Shown here: positions 54,825 through 63,711 of the stretch, piece by piece
Position numbering within the stretch: position 1 is the stretch's first letter
How the letters are laid out: each line of letters starts with the position of its first letter
Assembly (NCBI GenBank): GCA_016182975.1
Contig: JACPFJ010000014.1
Span: 33,015-97,014 of the forward strand
Origin: Deltaproteobacteria bacterium
GTDB lineage: Bacteria > Desulfobacterota > Desulfuromonadia > Geobacterales > Pseudopelobacteraceae
Reading direction: 5' to 3'
DNA length: 64,000 nt
Translations under genes and position numbers: made by a program
Notes under the pieces: generated by a model
Told to the model about the DNA's origin: nothing
Databases searched by the model: none
Seen by the model: only the letters and a program-made list of their open reading frames with translations

Positions 54825-55022
54825 TATAGTTCAATCAGGTAGCGCTACCTGGTAACTGACTCCAGACCAAAGGGGGGTAACGGTATAGAGGAAGTTGTTC
54901 CCGAGAAAAACCCATTCAGGCAGTATCCGTCCGGCGGCATTTCCGAGCCGGAATGACCCTTGAAAAGGGTGCAACGGAAAGAGCTTAAAAACAGAGGCCC
55001 GCGAAACTCGCGGGCCTTTCAT
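54825..55022 (+). ncRNA. Candidate structured RNA ending in a terminator
   Basis: This 400-base gap has no supported ORF but contains ordered structure: TATAGT (54825-54830) as a possible -10, the perfect palindrome CAGGTAGCGCTACCTG (54836-54851), the hairpin ACCCTT/AAGGGT near 54951-54971, and a terminator at 54995-55020. A transcript of about 185 bases would result. It matches no RNA family I know; I looked for GEMM, SRP, RNase P and 6S features and did not find them. Low confidence. Confidence 0.3.
54995..55020. terminator. Strong stem-loop terminator
   Basis: AGGCCCGCG (54995-55003) and CGCGGGCCT (55009-55017) form a 9-bp stem followed by TTCATTTT on the plus strand. On the minus strand it is followed by CTGTTTTT. 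It can therefore end the DUF378 transcript as well as any plus-strand RNA. Confidence 0.75.
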
Positions 55023-55110
55023 TTTGCTCCAAAAAAAGGACGGCCACCGGCCGCCCTCGATTTGCAATCCTCTCCTGATGCCGATCTACACGCCTTTGTT
55101 CATCGTGGCG

Positions 55111-55350
55111 TTAATGTTTCGCTGTGGCAGGTGTTTCACACCAACGATGCTGAACCGCCTTGAAGCCGAACGTAAAGCCGCCGATTTCATACAGGGCGCT
55201 CAAACCAACCAGAGCATAAATCAAACGGCTCCATACGGTAGCTTCGCCAAATAAAGTGGCTATGAGATTATACCCGAAGAACCCCATCAGGCCCAAGTTA
55301 AGGCCGCCTATCACTAGCAGGACCGTAACAACTACGTCTAATATTTTCAT
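55111..55350 (-). CDS. DUF378 family membrane protein
   Basis: A 79-residue protein with two hydrophobic segments, in the pattern of DUF378/YuzA: LDVVVTVLLVIGGLNLGLMG, then FGYNLIATLFG and LIYALVGLSALYEIGG. Function unknown. Its mRNA probably ends at the stem-loop at 54995-55020. Confidence 0.85.
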   Translation of the reverse strand: MKILDVVVTVLLVIGGLNLGLMGFFGYNLIATLFGEATVWSRLIYALVGLSALYEIGGFTFGFKAVQHRWCETPATAKH

Positions 55351-55473
55351 ACATTCACCCCCTCTTCACCCCTGAAGGCGAAGCGGCATCAGTGAAGATC
55401 TTCTGTATGTGCCCTTCTTAGATTATTTTACTACCTTAGGGCCTGTTACGGAATAACAAAGCCATTGCCGAGA

Positions 55474-56625
55474 TCATCCCCCCGCCAACGCCGCCCGCAT
55501 GCGCCCGAGCGCCTCGGCCAGCAGCCTGCGCGGGCAGCCGAAGTTGAGCCGGACGAAGCCGGGGGCGTCGAAATCGGCCCCGGCGGAGAGCCCCACCCCC
55601 GCGTCCTCGAAGAAGCGCGCCGGGTTCTCGATGCCGCTCGGGCGGGCATCGATCCAGGCCAGGTAGGTCGCCTCCACCGGGGCCATGGAGAGGCCCGGCA
55701 TCCCGTTGATCTCCTCCGTCACCAGATCGCGGTTGGCGGCCAGGTAGGCGACCAGTTCCCGGCGCCATTCTTCTCCTTCCCGGTAGGCCGCCAGGGCGGC
55801 GGTGTAGCCGAGTGCGTTCACGTGCGGCACGATCCTCCCCATGGCCTTGCGGAAGGCCCGGCGCAGGCCGGGATCGGAGATGAGGGCAAAGGAGCACCCC
55901 AGCCCCGGGATGTTGAAGGTCTTGCTGGGGGCCTGGAGGGTGATGGTGCGGCGGGCCGTTTCCGGCGCGAGGGTGGCGATGGGGATGTGGTGCTTGTCCT
56001 CATCCAGGATAAGGCCGGAGTGGATCTCGTCGGAGCAGATCACCAGGTCGTGGCGTTCGGCCAGTTCCGCGATTTGGGTAAGTTCAGCCTCCGACCAGAC
56101 CCGGCCGACCGGGTTGTGGGGGTTGCAGAGCAGAAGGAGCCGCGTCCGCGGCGTGACCGCCCGCTCCAGCTCCGCCGGGTCCCACTGCCAGCGCCCGGAA
56201 CTCAGCCGCAGCGGCACCTTGATCAACGAGCGCCGCGAGAGGGGCGGGGCGGACATGAAGGGGGGATAGACCGGGGTAAGGGTAAGCACCCCGTCGTCCG
56301 GCTCCCCCACGGCGCGGCAGGCCACGTTCAGCCCGCAGACCAGGCCGGGGAGCCAGACGAGCCACTCCTCCCCGACACCCCAGCCGGACTCCCCGGCCAG
56401 CATGGCGACTACCGCCTCCACCAGCGCCTCCGGGGTGCGGGTATAGCCGAAGATGCCGTGAGAGACCCGTTCGTGGAGCGCCTCGATCACGGCGGGAGGG
56501 GAGCGGAAGTCCATGTCCGCCACCCAGAGCGGGATGATTGCGCGCCCCCGGTATTTGTCCCACTTCTCGCTGGCGGTGTTGCTGCGGTCGATAATGGTGT
56601 CGAAGTCGAATCGGGATTCACTCAT
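55474..56625 (-). CDS. patB: PatB/MalY-type pyridoxal-phosphate C-S lyase
   Basis: Fold-type I PLP enzyme (383 residues), predicted to cleave cystathionine or other C-S compounds. Features: PLWVADMDFRSPPAVIEAL at the N-terminus, LLCNPHNPVGRVW, CSDEIHSGL, and the cofactor lysine in QAPSKTFNIPGL. Members of this family can act as cystathionine beta-lyase, cysteine-S-conjugate lyase or aminotransferase. A role as the ovothiol lyase is possible but unsupported by position. Confidence 0.87.
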   Translation of the reverse strand: MSESRFDFDTIIDRSNTASEKWDKYRGRAIIPLWVADMDFRSPPAVIEALHERVSHGIFGYTRTPEALVEAVVAMLAGESGWGVGEEWLVWLPGLVCGLNVACRAVGEPDDGVLTLTPVYPPFMSAPPLSRRSLIKVPLRLSSGRWQWDPAELERAVTPRTRLLLLCNPHNPVGRVWSEAELTQIAELAERHDLVICSDEIHSGLILDEDKHHIPIATLAPETARRTITLQAPSKTFNIPGLGCSFALISDPGLRRAFRKAMGRIVPHVNALGYTAALAAYREGEEWRRELVAYLAANRDLVTEEINGMPGLSMAPVEATYLAWIDARPSGIENPARFFEDAGVGLSAGADFDAPGFVRLNFGCPRRLLAEALGRMRAALAGG

Positions 56626-56786
56626 GGTTCCTGGCTCCAGTTGTTGTCGGAATATCGGTGGAACAATAAGCTCATAATCCGGTGGTTGCAGCTCTTTTAC
56701 GATATCGGCGAATTAGACCGCGAGTTCCTGGACAAGGGGGTCGGCAAATAAATGGACCTCATTCAGCACACCGACAGTCCCCCCCA

Positions 56787-57176
56787 TTACTTGAAGGTCT
56801 CAAAAATATATACGGCTATCGCCGTTGCATCCCTGTCCGGGATGGTCGTCTCATCGAACCTGATCATGCGTGAGATGGGATTGCGCATGATTCTGACTAT
56901 ATCCTCGGGCCTGGTAATGTGATTCGCCTTCAACCGCGAGCCGCGCAGGGTCCTTCGCGGGTCGGTGACATTGCCGCCATCCGGATGGCAGGGGGCGCAG
57001 TACTGCTTGAACAGCGCCTCTCCCGCCTGCAACTGCTCCCGTAGCGTTTGCGCCGCATGAGGCGTCTGTGCCGTTCGAGGTGTTTCCGCTTTTCGGGGCG
57101 CCTCTTTCCTGCATCCCCCGAGGAGGACCCCGGCGACCGCCAGAAACGCACCTGCCCTTGCCGTTGGTCTGTTCAC
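56787..57176 (-). CDS. Mono-haem c-type cytochrome lipoprotein
   Basis: A 129-residue exported electron carrier. Lipobox LLGGC (C22) predicts a lipid anchor. A Thr/Ala-rich linker (about 25-45) leads to a haem site C60-A-P-C63-H64 and a class I cytochrome fold ending DATAIAVYIFETF; a methionine near IMRNPISRM is the likely sixth ligand. The start is GTG. Anchored in the inner or outer membrane, it is a plausible periplasmic electron shuttle. Confidence 0.85.
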   Translation of the reverse strand: MNRPTARAGAFLAVAGVLLGGCRKEAPRKAETPRTAQTPHAAQTLREQLQAGEALFKQYCAPCHPDGGNVTDPRRTLRGSRLKANHITRPEDIVRIMRNPISRMIRFDETTIPDRDATAIAVYIFETFK

Positions 57177-57221
57177 TGGTTTTTTTTTCCTTCATACGAA
57201 TTCGCAATCAATTGGGTACGG

Positions 57222-57246
57222 AAAAGGCGGCAGTCCGCCGCCTTTT
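57222..57246. terminator. Bidirectional terminator
   Basis: AAAAGGCGGC (57222-57231) and GCCGCCTTTT (57237-57246) form a perfect 10-bp stem with a 5-base loop and A/T flanks on both sides. It lies upstream of the cytochrome gene and downstream of the DUF1540 gene, both on the minus strand. Confidence 0.8.
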
Positions 57247-57324
57247 CATACCTCTCCATGGTCAAAAAAATCAAGAAGGGGGCGATTAATGTTATGGCAC
57301 CTCTTAAGTTTTTGGGTCGGCTTT

Positions 57325-57618
57325 CTATCTGGCGTGAAAGGTCTTGCAGTCGGGGTGGTTCTGGTGCCAGCCGACCTTGATCATGCCGGCGTTGCACTCC
57401 AGCGAATCATTGTGCGAGCAGCTCGATACCTTGCAGGCCCCGACCCCGGCTTTCATGTCCGGAATCCCTCCGGAGTGTGCGCTGACAACATACGTATCGC
57501 AGTGCGGACATTCCTCAGGCCCGCCGACCGTGATCGCCATGGTGTGACATGAATTGTGTTTGTTGTACGCGCAGTCGGTAACATCGCATTCAGTGATCTT
57601 TGCCATTTCCTTTGTCAT
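57325..57618 (-). CDS. DUF1540 Cys-rich protein
   Basis: A 97-residue protein with two DUF1540-like units: CDVTDCAYNKHNSCHTMAI with CPHCDTY, and CKVSSCSHNDSLECNAGMI with CKTF. The cysteines suggest metal binding. AAAGGAG precedes the ATG. Function unknown; such proteins are often found in clostridia and deltaproteobacteria. Confidence 0.88.
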   Translation of the reverse strand: MTKEMAKITECDVTDCAYNKHNSCHTMAITVGGPEECPHCDTYVVSAHSGGIPDMKAGVGACKVSSCSHNDSLECNAGMIKVGWHQNHPDCKTFHAR

Positions 57619-57840
57619 AGTATTCTCCTTTCCATGTTGAATGCCCCTTCTTGGATTAGATGATCATGGGGTAACTATACCGCGGAGCGGGGAGAGGTCA
57701 AATTTCGGCGTTGAAAAATGGTGGCGGAGAAATGCGGACGGACTCCAAAAAAAATCCATGATTTTCGTGCTACACTTTCCCTGCCTGCCGACGCATCGGG
57801 AGGCGGGGTTTATGTCGAACCGCTTACGGAGGGGCGCAGC

Positions 57841-58887
57841 ATGCTGGAGATCGACGGCAGCCACGGCGAGGGGGGCGGGCAGATCCTGCGCACCGCGCTC
57901 TCGCTCTCCTCACTGAGCGGGACCCCGTTTCGCATCGTCAACATCCGCCGGGGGCGACGCAAGCCGGGTCTCATGCCGCAGCACATGGCCGCTGTCCGTG
58001 CGGCCCAGGCCATCTCGGCCGCAACGGTCGAGGGGGCCGAGCACGGTTCCACCGTACTTGCTTTCACACCCCATGCGCTCTCCGGGGGAAGCTTCGCATT
58101 CGACATAGGAACGGCGGGCGCCGTCACCCTCGTGCTGCAGACCCTGATCCCCCCCTTGCTCCGCGCCGACCGACCCAGCAGGGTGCTCCTCAGCGGCGGC
58201 ACCCATGTCCCCTTCAGCCCCTCGGTCAACTACCTGGCCGAGGTCTTTGCGCCGATGCTGAAACGCCTCGGCGGGGAGCTCAGGCTCTCCATCGAGGCGT
58301 ACGGTTTTTATCCCCGCGGCGGGGGGAGGATTCGCGCGGAAATTATCCCGGCCCGTGAGTTGCGGCCACTCAGTTTCTCCGCACCGGACGAACCGCGCCG
58401 CGCCACTGTCACGGGCTGTTCAGGGGTCTGCCGCCTGCCGCTCTCCATTGCGGAGCGCCAGCGGACGGCCTCCCTGGCGGCACTCGGCGCAATGCCCGCC
58501 GATTCGTTCCCTCCGCCGCAGATCGAGCTTCTCGAAGCCCCAGGACCGGGCCAGGGAACCTTCCTCTTTCTCCGCGCGGAGACGGGAAATGGCCTGGCAG
58601 GCTCCACCGCGCTCGGCGCGCGCGGCAAACGGGCCGAAACGGTCGGCAGCGAGGCGGCCGACGAACTCTGCCGACACCTTGCAACCGGAGCCGCCCTTGA
58701 TCCCCATCTGGCTGATCAACTCGTCCCATTTCTCGCCCTCAGCCGGGGGGAATCCGACTTCACTACCTCCCGCATCACCCCTCATCTCCTCACCAATCTA
58801 TGGGTGGCCGGCCTCTTCCTCCCGCTGCGTGTCCGGGTGGCGGGTGAAGAGGGTGGTGCGGGCCGGGTGACGATAACCCCTTGCTGA
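57841..58887 (+). CDS. rtcA: RNA 3'-terminal phosphate cyclase
   Basis: Converts RNA 3'-phosphate ends to 2',3'-cyclic phosphate with ATP (348 residues). Motifs: IDGSHGEGGGQILRTALSLS at the start, RRGRRKPGLMPQH, GTAGAVTLVLQTLIPPLL and the nucleotidyl-accepting histidine near DPHLADQLVPFLAL. GGAGG precedes the ATG. No rtcB is adjacent, so the usual rtcBA pair is not present here. Confidence 0.94.
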   Translation: MLEIDGSHGEGGGQILRTALSLSSLSGTPFRIVNIRRGRRKPGLMPQHMAAVRAAQAISAATVEGAEHGSTVLAFTPHALSGGSFAFDIGTAGAVTLVLQTLIPPLLRADRPSRVLLSGGTHVPFSPSVNYLAEVFAPMLKRLGGELRLSIEAYGFYPRGGGRIRAEIIPARELRPLSFSAPDEPRRATVTGCSGVCRLPLSIAERQRTASLAALGAMPADSFPPPQIELLEAPGPGQGTFLFLRAETGNGLAGSTALGARGKRAETVGSEAADELCRHLATGAALDPHLADQLVPFLALSRGESDFTTSRITPHLLTNLWVAGLFLPLRVRVAGEEGGAGRVTITPC

Positions 58888-58934
58888 TCGTTCATCACCC
58901 CGTTTCTCCTTTCCAATCCCCTTTCCACCCTCCG

Positions 58935-59519
58935 TCAGAAGCGCCTCCTCGATCCGACTAATTTCAACGGTATCGAGGCGGCATCTCCCCAGAACCCACC
59001 GGGAGCGATCGCCGCATAATGAGTCACCAGCCGCATCAACTCACGCATGAACGCCGGCAGGTCTTCCGGCTGCCGTGAGGTGACCAACTGGCCGTCCACA
59101 ACTACCTCGCGGTCTTCGTACAGCGCGCCGGCCGCTTCCAACTCCTTTGCCACCGTCCGGTAACAGGTGGCGCGCCGCCCCTCCAGCAATCCCGCCGATA
59201 TCAACGTCTGCGGACCGTGGCAGATGGCGCCGACCGGTTTGTCGCATGCAAAAAAATGACGTGCGATCTCCTGTGCCTGGGGGTCGTCGCGAATCGCCGC
59301 TGGCGCCTTACCCCCCGGCAGGATCAGGACGCCGTAATCCGCCGGGTCGACCTCGGTGAAACTCTTCCCTACGCGCACCTCGTAGCCGTGTTTGCCGTGT
59401 ATCGTGCCATGCCTGCCAGCCGCGACCTCCACCTCATAACCGGCCTCCTGCAACCGATAGAGGGGAACCAGCAGCTCGGAATCCTCAAAGTTATCCGCAC
59501 TCAGTATCAGCGCTTTCAT
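58935..59519 (-). CDS. pfpI: DJ-1/PfpI family protein
   Basis: A 194-residue protein of the PfpI/YhbO group, described as deglycase, chaperone or protease in relatives. The nucleophile cysteine is in PVGAICHGPQTLI with its partner histidine next to it; the glutamate is in the N-terminal SADNFEDSELL. The C-terminal 25 residues extend a little beyond the usual end. Convergent with rtcA. Confidence 0.88.
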   Translation of the reverse strand: MKALILSADNFEDSELLVPLYRLQEAGYEVEVAAGRHGTIHGKHGYEVRVGKSFTEVDPADYGVLILPGGKAPAAIRDDPQAQEIARHFFACDKPVGAICHGPQTLISAGLLEGRRATCYRTVAKELEAAGALYEDREVVVDGQLVTSRQPEDLPAFMRELMRLVTHYAAIAPGGFWGDAASIPLKLVGSRRRF

Positions 59520-59593
59520 CGTTTGCCTCCCCCGGCCGGTACTCTCAGCCGCCCATCCGGCCGGCGATACCCCGACAGATCATCTTTATTTTT

Positions 59594-59602
59594 ATTATAT
59601 CA
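59594..59602 (-). promoter_or_regulatory. Extended -10 promoter of pfpI
   Basis: On the minus strand the sequence reads TGATATAAT, a perfect extended -10 element, about 75 bases before the pfpI start. No good -35 box is seen. Confidence 0.45.
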
Positions 59603-59730
59603 CGGACGCCCGCATGTCCGGATGACTCAAGACAAGCACGGCGAGCAGGCCTCATCGGGCAGTATTGTGTTCGGAGAAATAGCGGCTACTATTGAGGAAA
59701 GGTGAAAGACAACGGGACAAGGGGGGATGC

Positions 59731-60768
59731 ATGCGCGTCGAAACCGATCTGAAGCTGGGATTCAGGGATGTGTTGATCAGGCCCAAGAGATCGAATCTGA
59801 AGAGCCGCTCCCAGGTCGCTCTGCAACGGACCTTTACGTTTCTGCACAGCCGCAGGCAGTGGAGCGGCGTGCCGGTCATCGCCGCGAACATGGATACGGT
59901 CGGCACCTTCGAGGTGGCCGAGGTGCTGGCCGGCCATGAGATGCTGACCACCATCCACAAGCACTACAGTACGGCCCAGTGGGACCAGTTTCTCGATGGC
60001 CGCGATGATGGGATCTACGCCCGGATCATGGTCAGCACCGGCACCTCCGACGATGACTTCGACAAGCTGGGCCTGATCCTGGCGAACCACCCGAAGCTGG
60101 AATTCATCTGCATCGATGTGGCCAACGGCTATGCCGAGTCCTTTGTGGAGCATGTCGGCAAGGTTCGCGCCGCCTTTTCCGATAAGACCATCGTGGCCGG
60201 CAACGTGGTCACCGGGGAGATGGTGGAGGAACTGCTGCTGTCCGGCGCCGATATCGTCAAGGTGGGGATCGGCCCCGGATCGGTCTGTACCACCCGAACC
60301 AAGGCCGGTGTCGGCTACCCCCAGCTGTCGGCGGTGATCGAGTGCGCCGACGCCGCCCACGGCCTGGGGGGGAGGATCATCTCCGACGGCGGCTGCACCT
60401 GTCCCGGCGACGTGGCCAAGGCATTCGGCGGCGGCGCCGATTTCGTCATGCTCGGCGGCATGTTTGCCGGCCACGACGAGAGTGGCGGGGAGTTGGTGGA
60501 TCGCGGCGGGCAACAGTACAAGCTGTTCTATGGCATGAGTTCGGCAACCGCCATGACCAAACACTCCGGCGAGATAGCCGCGTACCGCGCATCGGAGGGG
60601 AAGACGGTGGAGGTGCCCTATCGCGGGCCGATCAGGGAAACGGTCAGGGACATCCTCGGCGGGGTGAGATCGACCTGTACCTATGTCGGCGCCGCGTCGC
60701 TGAAGGAGTTGACCAAGCGCACGACCTTCATCCGTGTCCAGGAGCAGGAGAACCGGATCTTCTCCTGA
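59731..60768 (+). CDS. guaC: GMP reductase
   Basis: Reduces GMP to IMP with NADPH (345 residues; the Escherichia coli enzyme has 347). Starts [15 protein letters not shown]; the loop [20 protein letters not shown] holds the catalytic cysteine; [20 protein letters not shown] is the phosphate-binding end of the barrel. ATG 59731 follows AAGGGGGG; the frame continues upstream to 59692 but without a ribosome site. It shares the IMP dehydrogenase fold but lacks CBS domains. Confidence 0.94.
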   Translation: MRVETDLKLGFRDVLIRPKRSNLKSRSQVALQRTFTFLHSRRQWSGVPVIAANMDTVGTFEVAEVLAGHEMLTTIHKHYSTAQWDQFLDGRDDGIYARIMVSTGTSDDDFDKLGLILANHPKLEFICIDVANGYAESFVEHVGKVRAAFSDKTIVAGNVVTGEMVEELLLSGADIVKVGIGPGSVCTTRTKAGVGYPQLSAVIECADAAHGLGGRIISDGGCTCPGDVAKAFGGGADFVMLGGMFAGHDESGGELVDRGGQQYKLFYGMSSATAMTKHSGEIAAYRASEGKTVEVPYRGPIRETVRDILGGVRSTCTYVGAASLKELTKRTTFIRVQEQENRIFS

Positions 60769-60808
60769 TCCGTGGACGGATGCGGGTCGATTGGCGCGGC
60801 GTTCCCGC

Positions 60809-61027
60809 TCACTCCTTCAACTGGAAGGCCACCTTGAGCAGCACCTGGTATTCGGCAATCTTGCCGTCGTCACCGATGTGGCCGCGGATATCCTTCACCT
60901 CGAACCAGGAGAGCTTGTCCAGGGAGGTGCGGGCCTTGGTCACGGCCGTCTCTATGGCCGCCTCGATCCCCTTGCTGGAAACGCCGATAATCTCGACCTT
61001 CTTGTAGATCCTGTCCTTGCCGTACAT
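60809..61027 (-). CDS. Dodecin
   Basis: A 72-residue flavin-binding protein that assembles as a dodecamer. It fits the family: YKKVEIIGVSSKGIEAAIET, then LDKLSWFEVKDIRGHI with the flavin-stacking tryptophan, and YQVLLKVAFQL at the end. AAAGGAG precedes the start. Convergent with guaC. Confidence 0.93.
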   Translation of the reverse strand: MYGKDRIYKKVEIIGVSSKGIEAAIETAVTKARTSLDKLSWFEVKDIRGHIGDDGKIAEYQVLLKVAFQLKE

Positions 61028-61128
61028 GGGATTCTCCTTTCAGCTCTGGAATAGGTCCATGAATAAAGATAACACGGCTCGGCCCCCCCGCAAGTTCTCC
61101 CCTCGAAGGCTATTGCCCGGAACAACAA

Positions 61129-61150
61129 AAGGCGGCCATGTGGCCGCCTT
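61129..61150 (-). terminator. Terminator of the P-loop/DRTGG gene
   Basis: AAGGCGGCC and GGCCGCCTT flank a 4-base loop in a perfect stem. On the minus strand TTTTGTTGTT follows. It lies about 40 bases after the stop of the gene at 61192. Confidence 0.8.
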
Positions 61151-61191
61151 GCGGGTATTTAGTTGGTTAACGGGGCAGGTACGCGGTAGCT

Positions 61192-62301
61192 TTAGGGGCG
61201 CCCTCCGGCAAAAAGCGCGTCCAGGGCGTCGAAGTCGAGGTTCCGCTCGGCCAGAGATTCTATCAACTCCAGCTTCTCGGTGTCCTCGGCGGTGATCTTG
61301 GAGACGTCCTCGGTGATGATGCGGTAGAGCTCGGCGGTGGTCTGGGCCTCGGCGCGCAGGTAGGGGATATTGCTGCGGTCGATGATGCGCTGGGTGATGG
61401 TGCTGATCGGCATGATACCGGGAATGACCAGGCCGGCGATTCGGGAGCGGTATTCCGGCATCTGGTACAGGTTGGCCAGGGTCACCAGCAGTTCGTCGCG
61501 GCTGCTGGTGACGAGCAGCAGCGTCGAATCCTTGAGCAACTCGGTTATGCGCTGGGTCGAGGCGGCGCCGATCTGCACATGGTGGATGATCCGTCCCATC
61601 TCCCGGCGGTTGCCGTGCAGGGGGATATCCAGCAGCCGCGAGATGCGGCGCAGTGTAGGGTTGGCCAGGACCGGCTGGAAGTCGAAGCCGCCGATCAGGG
61701 TGAAGGGCTCGTCCGCCAGGGCCCGTCCCAGGTAGTCCAGCACCCGTTCGCGCTTTTCGGGGATCAGCTTGTTGACCAGCACCGCCCGCACCTCGGCCCC
61801 CTCCTGCCGGAAGAGCGCCAGGTTCATGCAGACCGTATCGACCACGTTCCCCACACCTCCTCCGGTCACCATCAGCACCGGAGCATCCAGCAGGCGGGCG
61901 ATGCGGGCGTTGGAGAGCTTCATCACCGAGCCGACCCCGGAATGGCCGGCGCCTTCGATGACGATGAAGTCGCACATCTTCTCCAACTCGGCATGGGCGT
62001 GCAGTATGCGCTCCTGCAACTCCGCCACTTCGATCTCGCCGTCGATCACCCGGCGGGTGGTGTCGGGATAGACCACCACCGGCGACATGAAGCGCAGATC
62101 CCGCTGCAGGTCGAAGACCTGCGCGATCAGGGCGGCGTCCTTGTCGACGGCGCGCCCCCGCAGCGTGGCCGGCTTGGGGCCGAGCGGCTTGATGAAGCCG
62201 ACCCGCTCATATTTCTTCCGGGCCAGGTGCAAAAGCGAGATACTGGTGGTGGTCTTCCCGCTGTTTTGTCCCGTGGCTGCTATGAAGATCTTTCGCGTCA
62301 T
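61192..62301 (-). CDS. P-loop/DRTGG protein related to the phosphotransacetylase N-terminal region, second copy
   Basis: A 369-residue paralogue of the protein at 18217. The same layout is seen: P-loop ATGQNSGKTT, KPLGPKPATLRG, VIEGAGHSGVGS, and a C-terminal DRTGG-type region with AEAQTTAELYRIITEDVSKI. The two align along their whole length with many identical stretches (for example IIHHVQIGAAS against IIHHIQLGAAS). There is no acetyl-transferase domain. Function unknown. Confidence 0.8.
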   Translation of the reverse strand: MTRKIFIAATGQNSGKTTTSISLLHLARKKYERVGFIKPLGPKPATLRGRAVDKDAALIAQVFDLQRDLRFMSPVVVYPDTTRRVIDGEIEVAELQERILHAHAELEKMCDFIVIEGAGHSGVGSVMKLSNARIARLLDAPVLMVTGGGVGNVVDTVCMNLALFRQEGAEVRAVLVNKLIPEKRERVLDYLGRALADEPFTLIGGFDFQPVLANPTLRRISRLLDIPLHGNRREMGRIIHHVQIGAASTQRITELLKDSTLLLVTSSRDELLVTLANLYQMPEYRSRIAGLVIPGIMPISTITQRIIDRSNIPYLRAEAQTTAELYRIITEDVSKITAEDTEKLELIESLAERNLDFDALDALFAGGRP

Positions 62302-62330
62302 GGGGTGACCCTCGCATCGGCAGTGGCCGT

Positions 62331-62612
62331 CTACTCGGTCCGGCTGGTGACCTCGATCAGGTGGTAGCCGAACTGGGTCTGTACCGGGCCGAGGACCTTG
62401 CCCACCTCACCGCTGAATACGACCTCGTCGAACTCCCTGACCATCTGACCGGGACCGAATGTGCCCAGAGCGCCACCCTGCTTCCCCGAGGGGCAGAGGG
62501 AATGCTCCCTGGCAACGGCGGCAAAATCGGCGCCTCCTTCGATCTGCGTCTTGAGGTTTTCGCATTCTTCCCTGCTCTTGACCAAAATGTGCCGTGCGCT
62601 AGCTTTAGCCAT
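62331..62612 (-). CDS. ppiC: Parvulin-type peptidyl-prolyl isomerase
   Basis: A 93-residue single-domain parvulin without signal peptide, so cytoplasmic, the same size as Escherichia coli PpiC. Pattern: ASARHILVKSREECENLK, LCPSGKQGGALGTFGPGQMV and the end TQFGYHLIEVTSR. AAGGAG lies upstream of the ATG. It is 29 bases upstream of the P-loop gene and may share its transcript. Confidence 0.94.
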   Translation of the reverse strand: MAKASARHILVKSREECENLKTQIEGGADFAAVAREHSLCPSGKQGGALGTFGPGQMVREFDEVVFSGEVGKVLGPVQTQFGYHLIEVTSRTE

Positions 62613-62724
62613 TACGTTCTCCTTGTGTCGGTTAATTGTTTTCGCCTTAAAGGCCGTGCAAGCATATCACAGGGGATAAAAAAGAACAGCCGCTTTTCAC
62701 GCCCGGTCCAACCATTCCTGCTGG

Positions 62725-63711
62725 TCATCCCAGCTCCAGCGGCGGTTCCGCCAGCGCCGCCAGTTGCTCGCGCAGCTCCAGGATATGCTCGCCCCAGTAG
62801 CGCACGGTGTTGAACCAGGGGAAGGTGAGGGGGAATACCGGGTCCTTCCAGCGGTTGGCCAGCCAGGCGCTGTAGTGGATCATGCGCAGGGTGCGCAGGG
62901 GCTCGATCAGGCGCAGTTCGGCCGGGTCGAATGCGTTGAACTCGCTGTACCCCTCGACCAGCGCGTCCAGTTGGGCGATCCGGCGCGGACGGTCGCCGGA
63001 GAGCATCATCCAGAGATCCTGCACCGCAGGGGCCATGCGGCTGTCGTCGAAATCCACGAAATGCGGCGCGTCGTCGCGCCAGAGGATGTTGCCGCCATGG
63101 CAGTCGCCATGGGTCCGGATTGAGCGCACCGGCGGGGCGCCGGCAAAGCAGGCGTCGATCGCCTCCAGCAACTGGTCGGTCACCGCGCTGTAGCTCGCCC
63201 GGTATTCGTCCGGTATGAAGCGCTCCCGGATCAGGGCCACGCAGTCATAGCCGAAGCTTTGGCTGTCCAGGGTCGGCCGGTGCGCAAACGGAGTCACGGC
63301 GCCGATGCGGTGGATACGGCCGAGCATGCGGCCGAGGATCAGCAGGTTGTCGAGGTTGTCGAACTCCGGGGCGTGGCCGCCCTGGCGCGGGTAGAGGGCG
63401 AAGCGGAACCCGTGATGGCGAAAGAGGCTCTCGCCGGCGGCGTTGCTCCATGGCGCCACCACCGGCAGCTCGTGTTCGGCCAGCTCGAAGCAGAAACGGT
63501 GCTCCTCGATGATCTGGGCGTCGCTCCAGCGTCCGGGGCGGTAAAACTTGGCGATCAGCGGCTGCCCCTCATCGATGCCGACCTGGTAGACGCGGTTCTC
63601 GTAGCTGTTCAGCGCCAGGGTGCGGCAGTCGCAGCGGAACCCCTGGCTCTCGACGGCGTCCATGATGAAAGCGGGGGTGAGGGTATGAAAGGGGTGCGGG
63701 CTTTCTGGCAT
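62725..63711 (-). CDS. srkA: Stress response kinase A (YihE/RdoA family)
   Basis: A 328-residue protein kinase of the aminoglycoside-phosphotransferase-like fold, the same length as the Escherichia coli enzyme. Motifs: RVYQVGIDEGQPLIAKFYRP with the ATP lysine, RTHGDCHGGNILWRD (catalytic loop, Brenner-type) and FVDFDDSRMAPAVQDLW (metal aspartate). The frame is open up to 63786, but ATG 63711 gives the family start and length. It is thought to counter stress-induced cell death in enterics. Confidence 0.92.
   Translation of the reverse strand: MPESPHPFHTLTPAFIMDAVESQGFRCDCRTLALNSYENRVYQVGIDEGQPLIAKFYRPGRWSDAQIIEEHRFCFELAEHELPVVAPWSNAAGESLFRHHGFRFALYPRQGGHAPEFDNLDNLLILGRMLGRIHRIGAVTPFAHRPTLDSQSFGYDCVALIRERFIPDEYRASYSAVTDQLLEAIDACFAGAPPVRSIRTHGDCHGGNILWRDDAPHFVDFDDSRMAPAVQDLWMMLSGDRPRRIAQLDALVEGYSEFNAFDPAELRLIEPLRTLRMIHYSAWLANRWKDPVFPLTFPWFNTVRYWGEHILELREQLAALAEPPLELG

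Noticed and set aside
54836..54990. GEMM (cyclic dinucleotide) riboswitch in the gap before DUF378
   Set aside because: The invariant GEMM core segments are absent, and the downstream plus-strand DNA has no gene to regulate.
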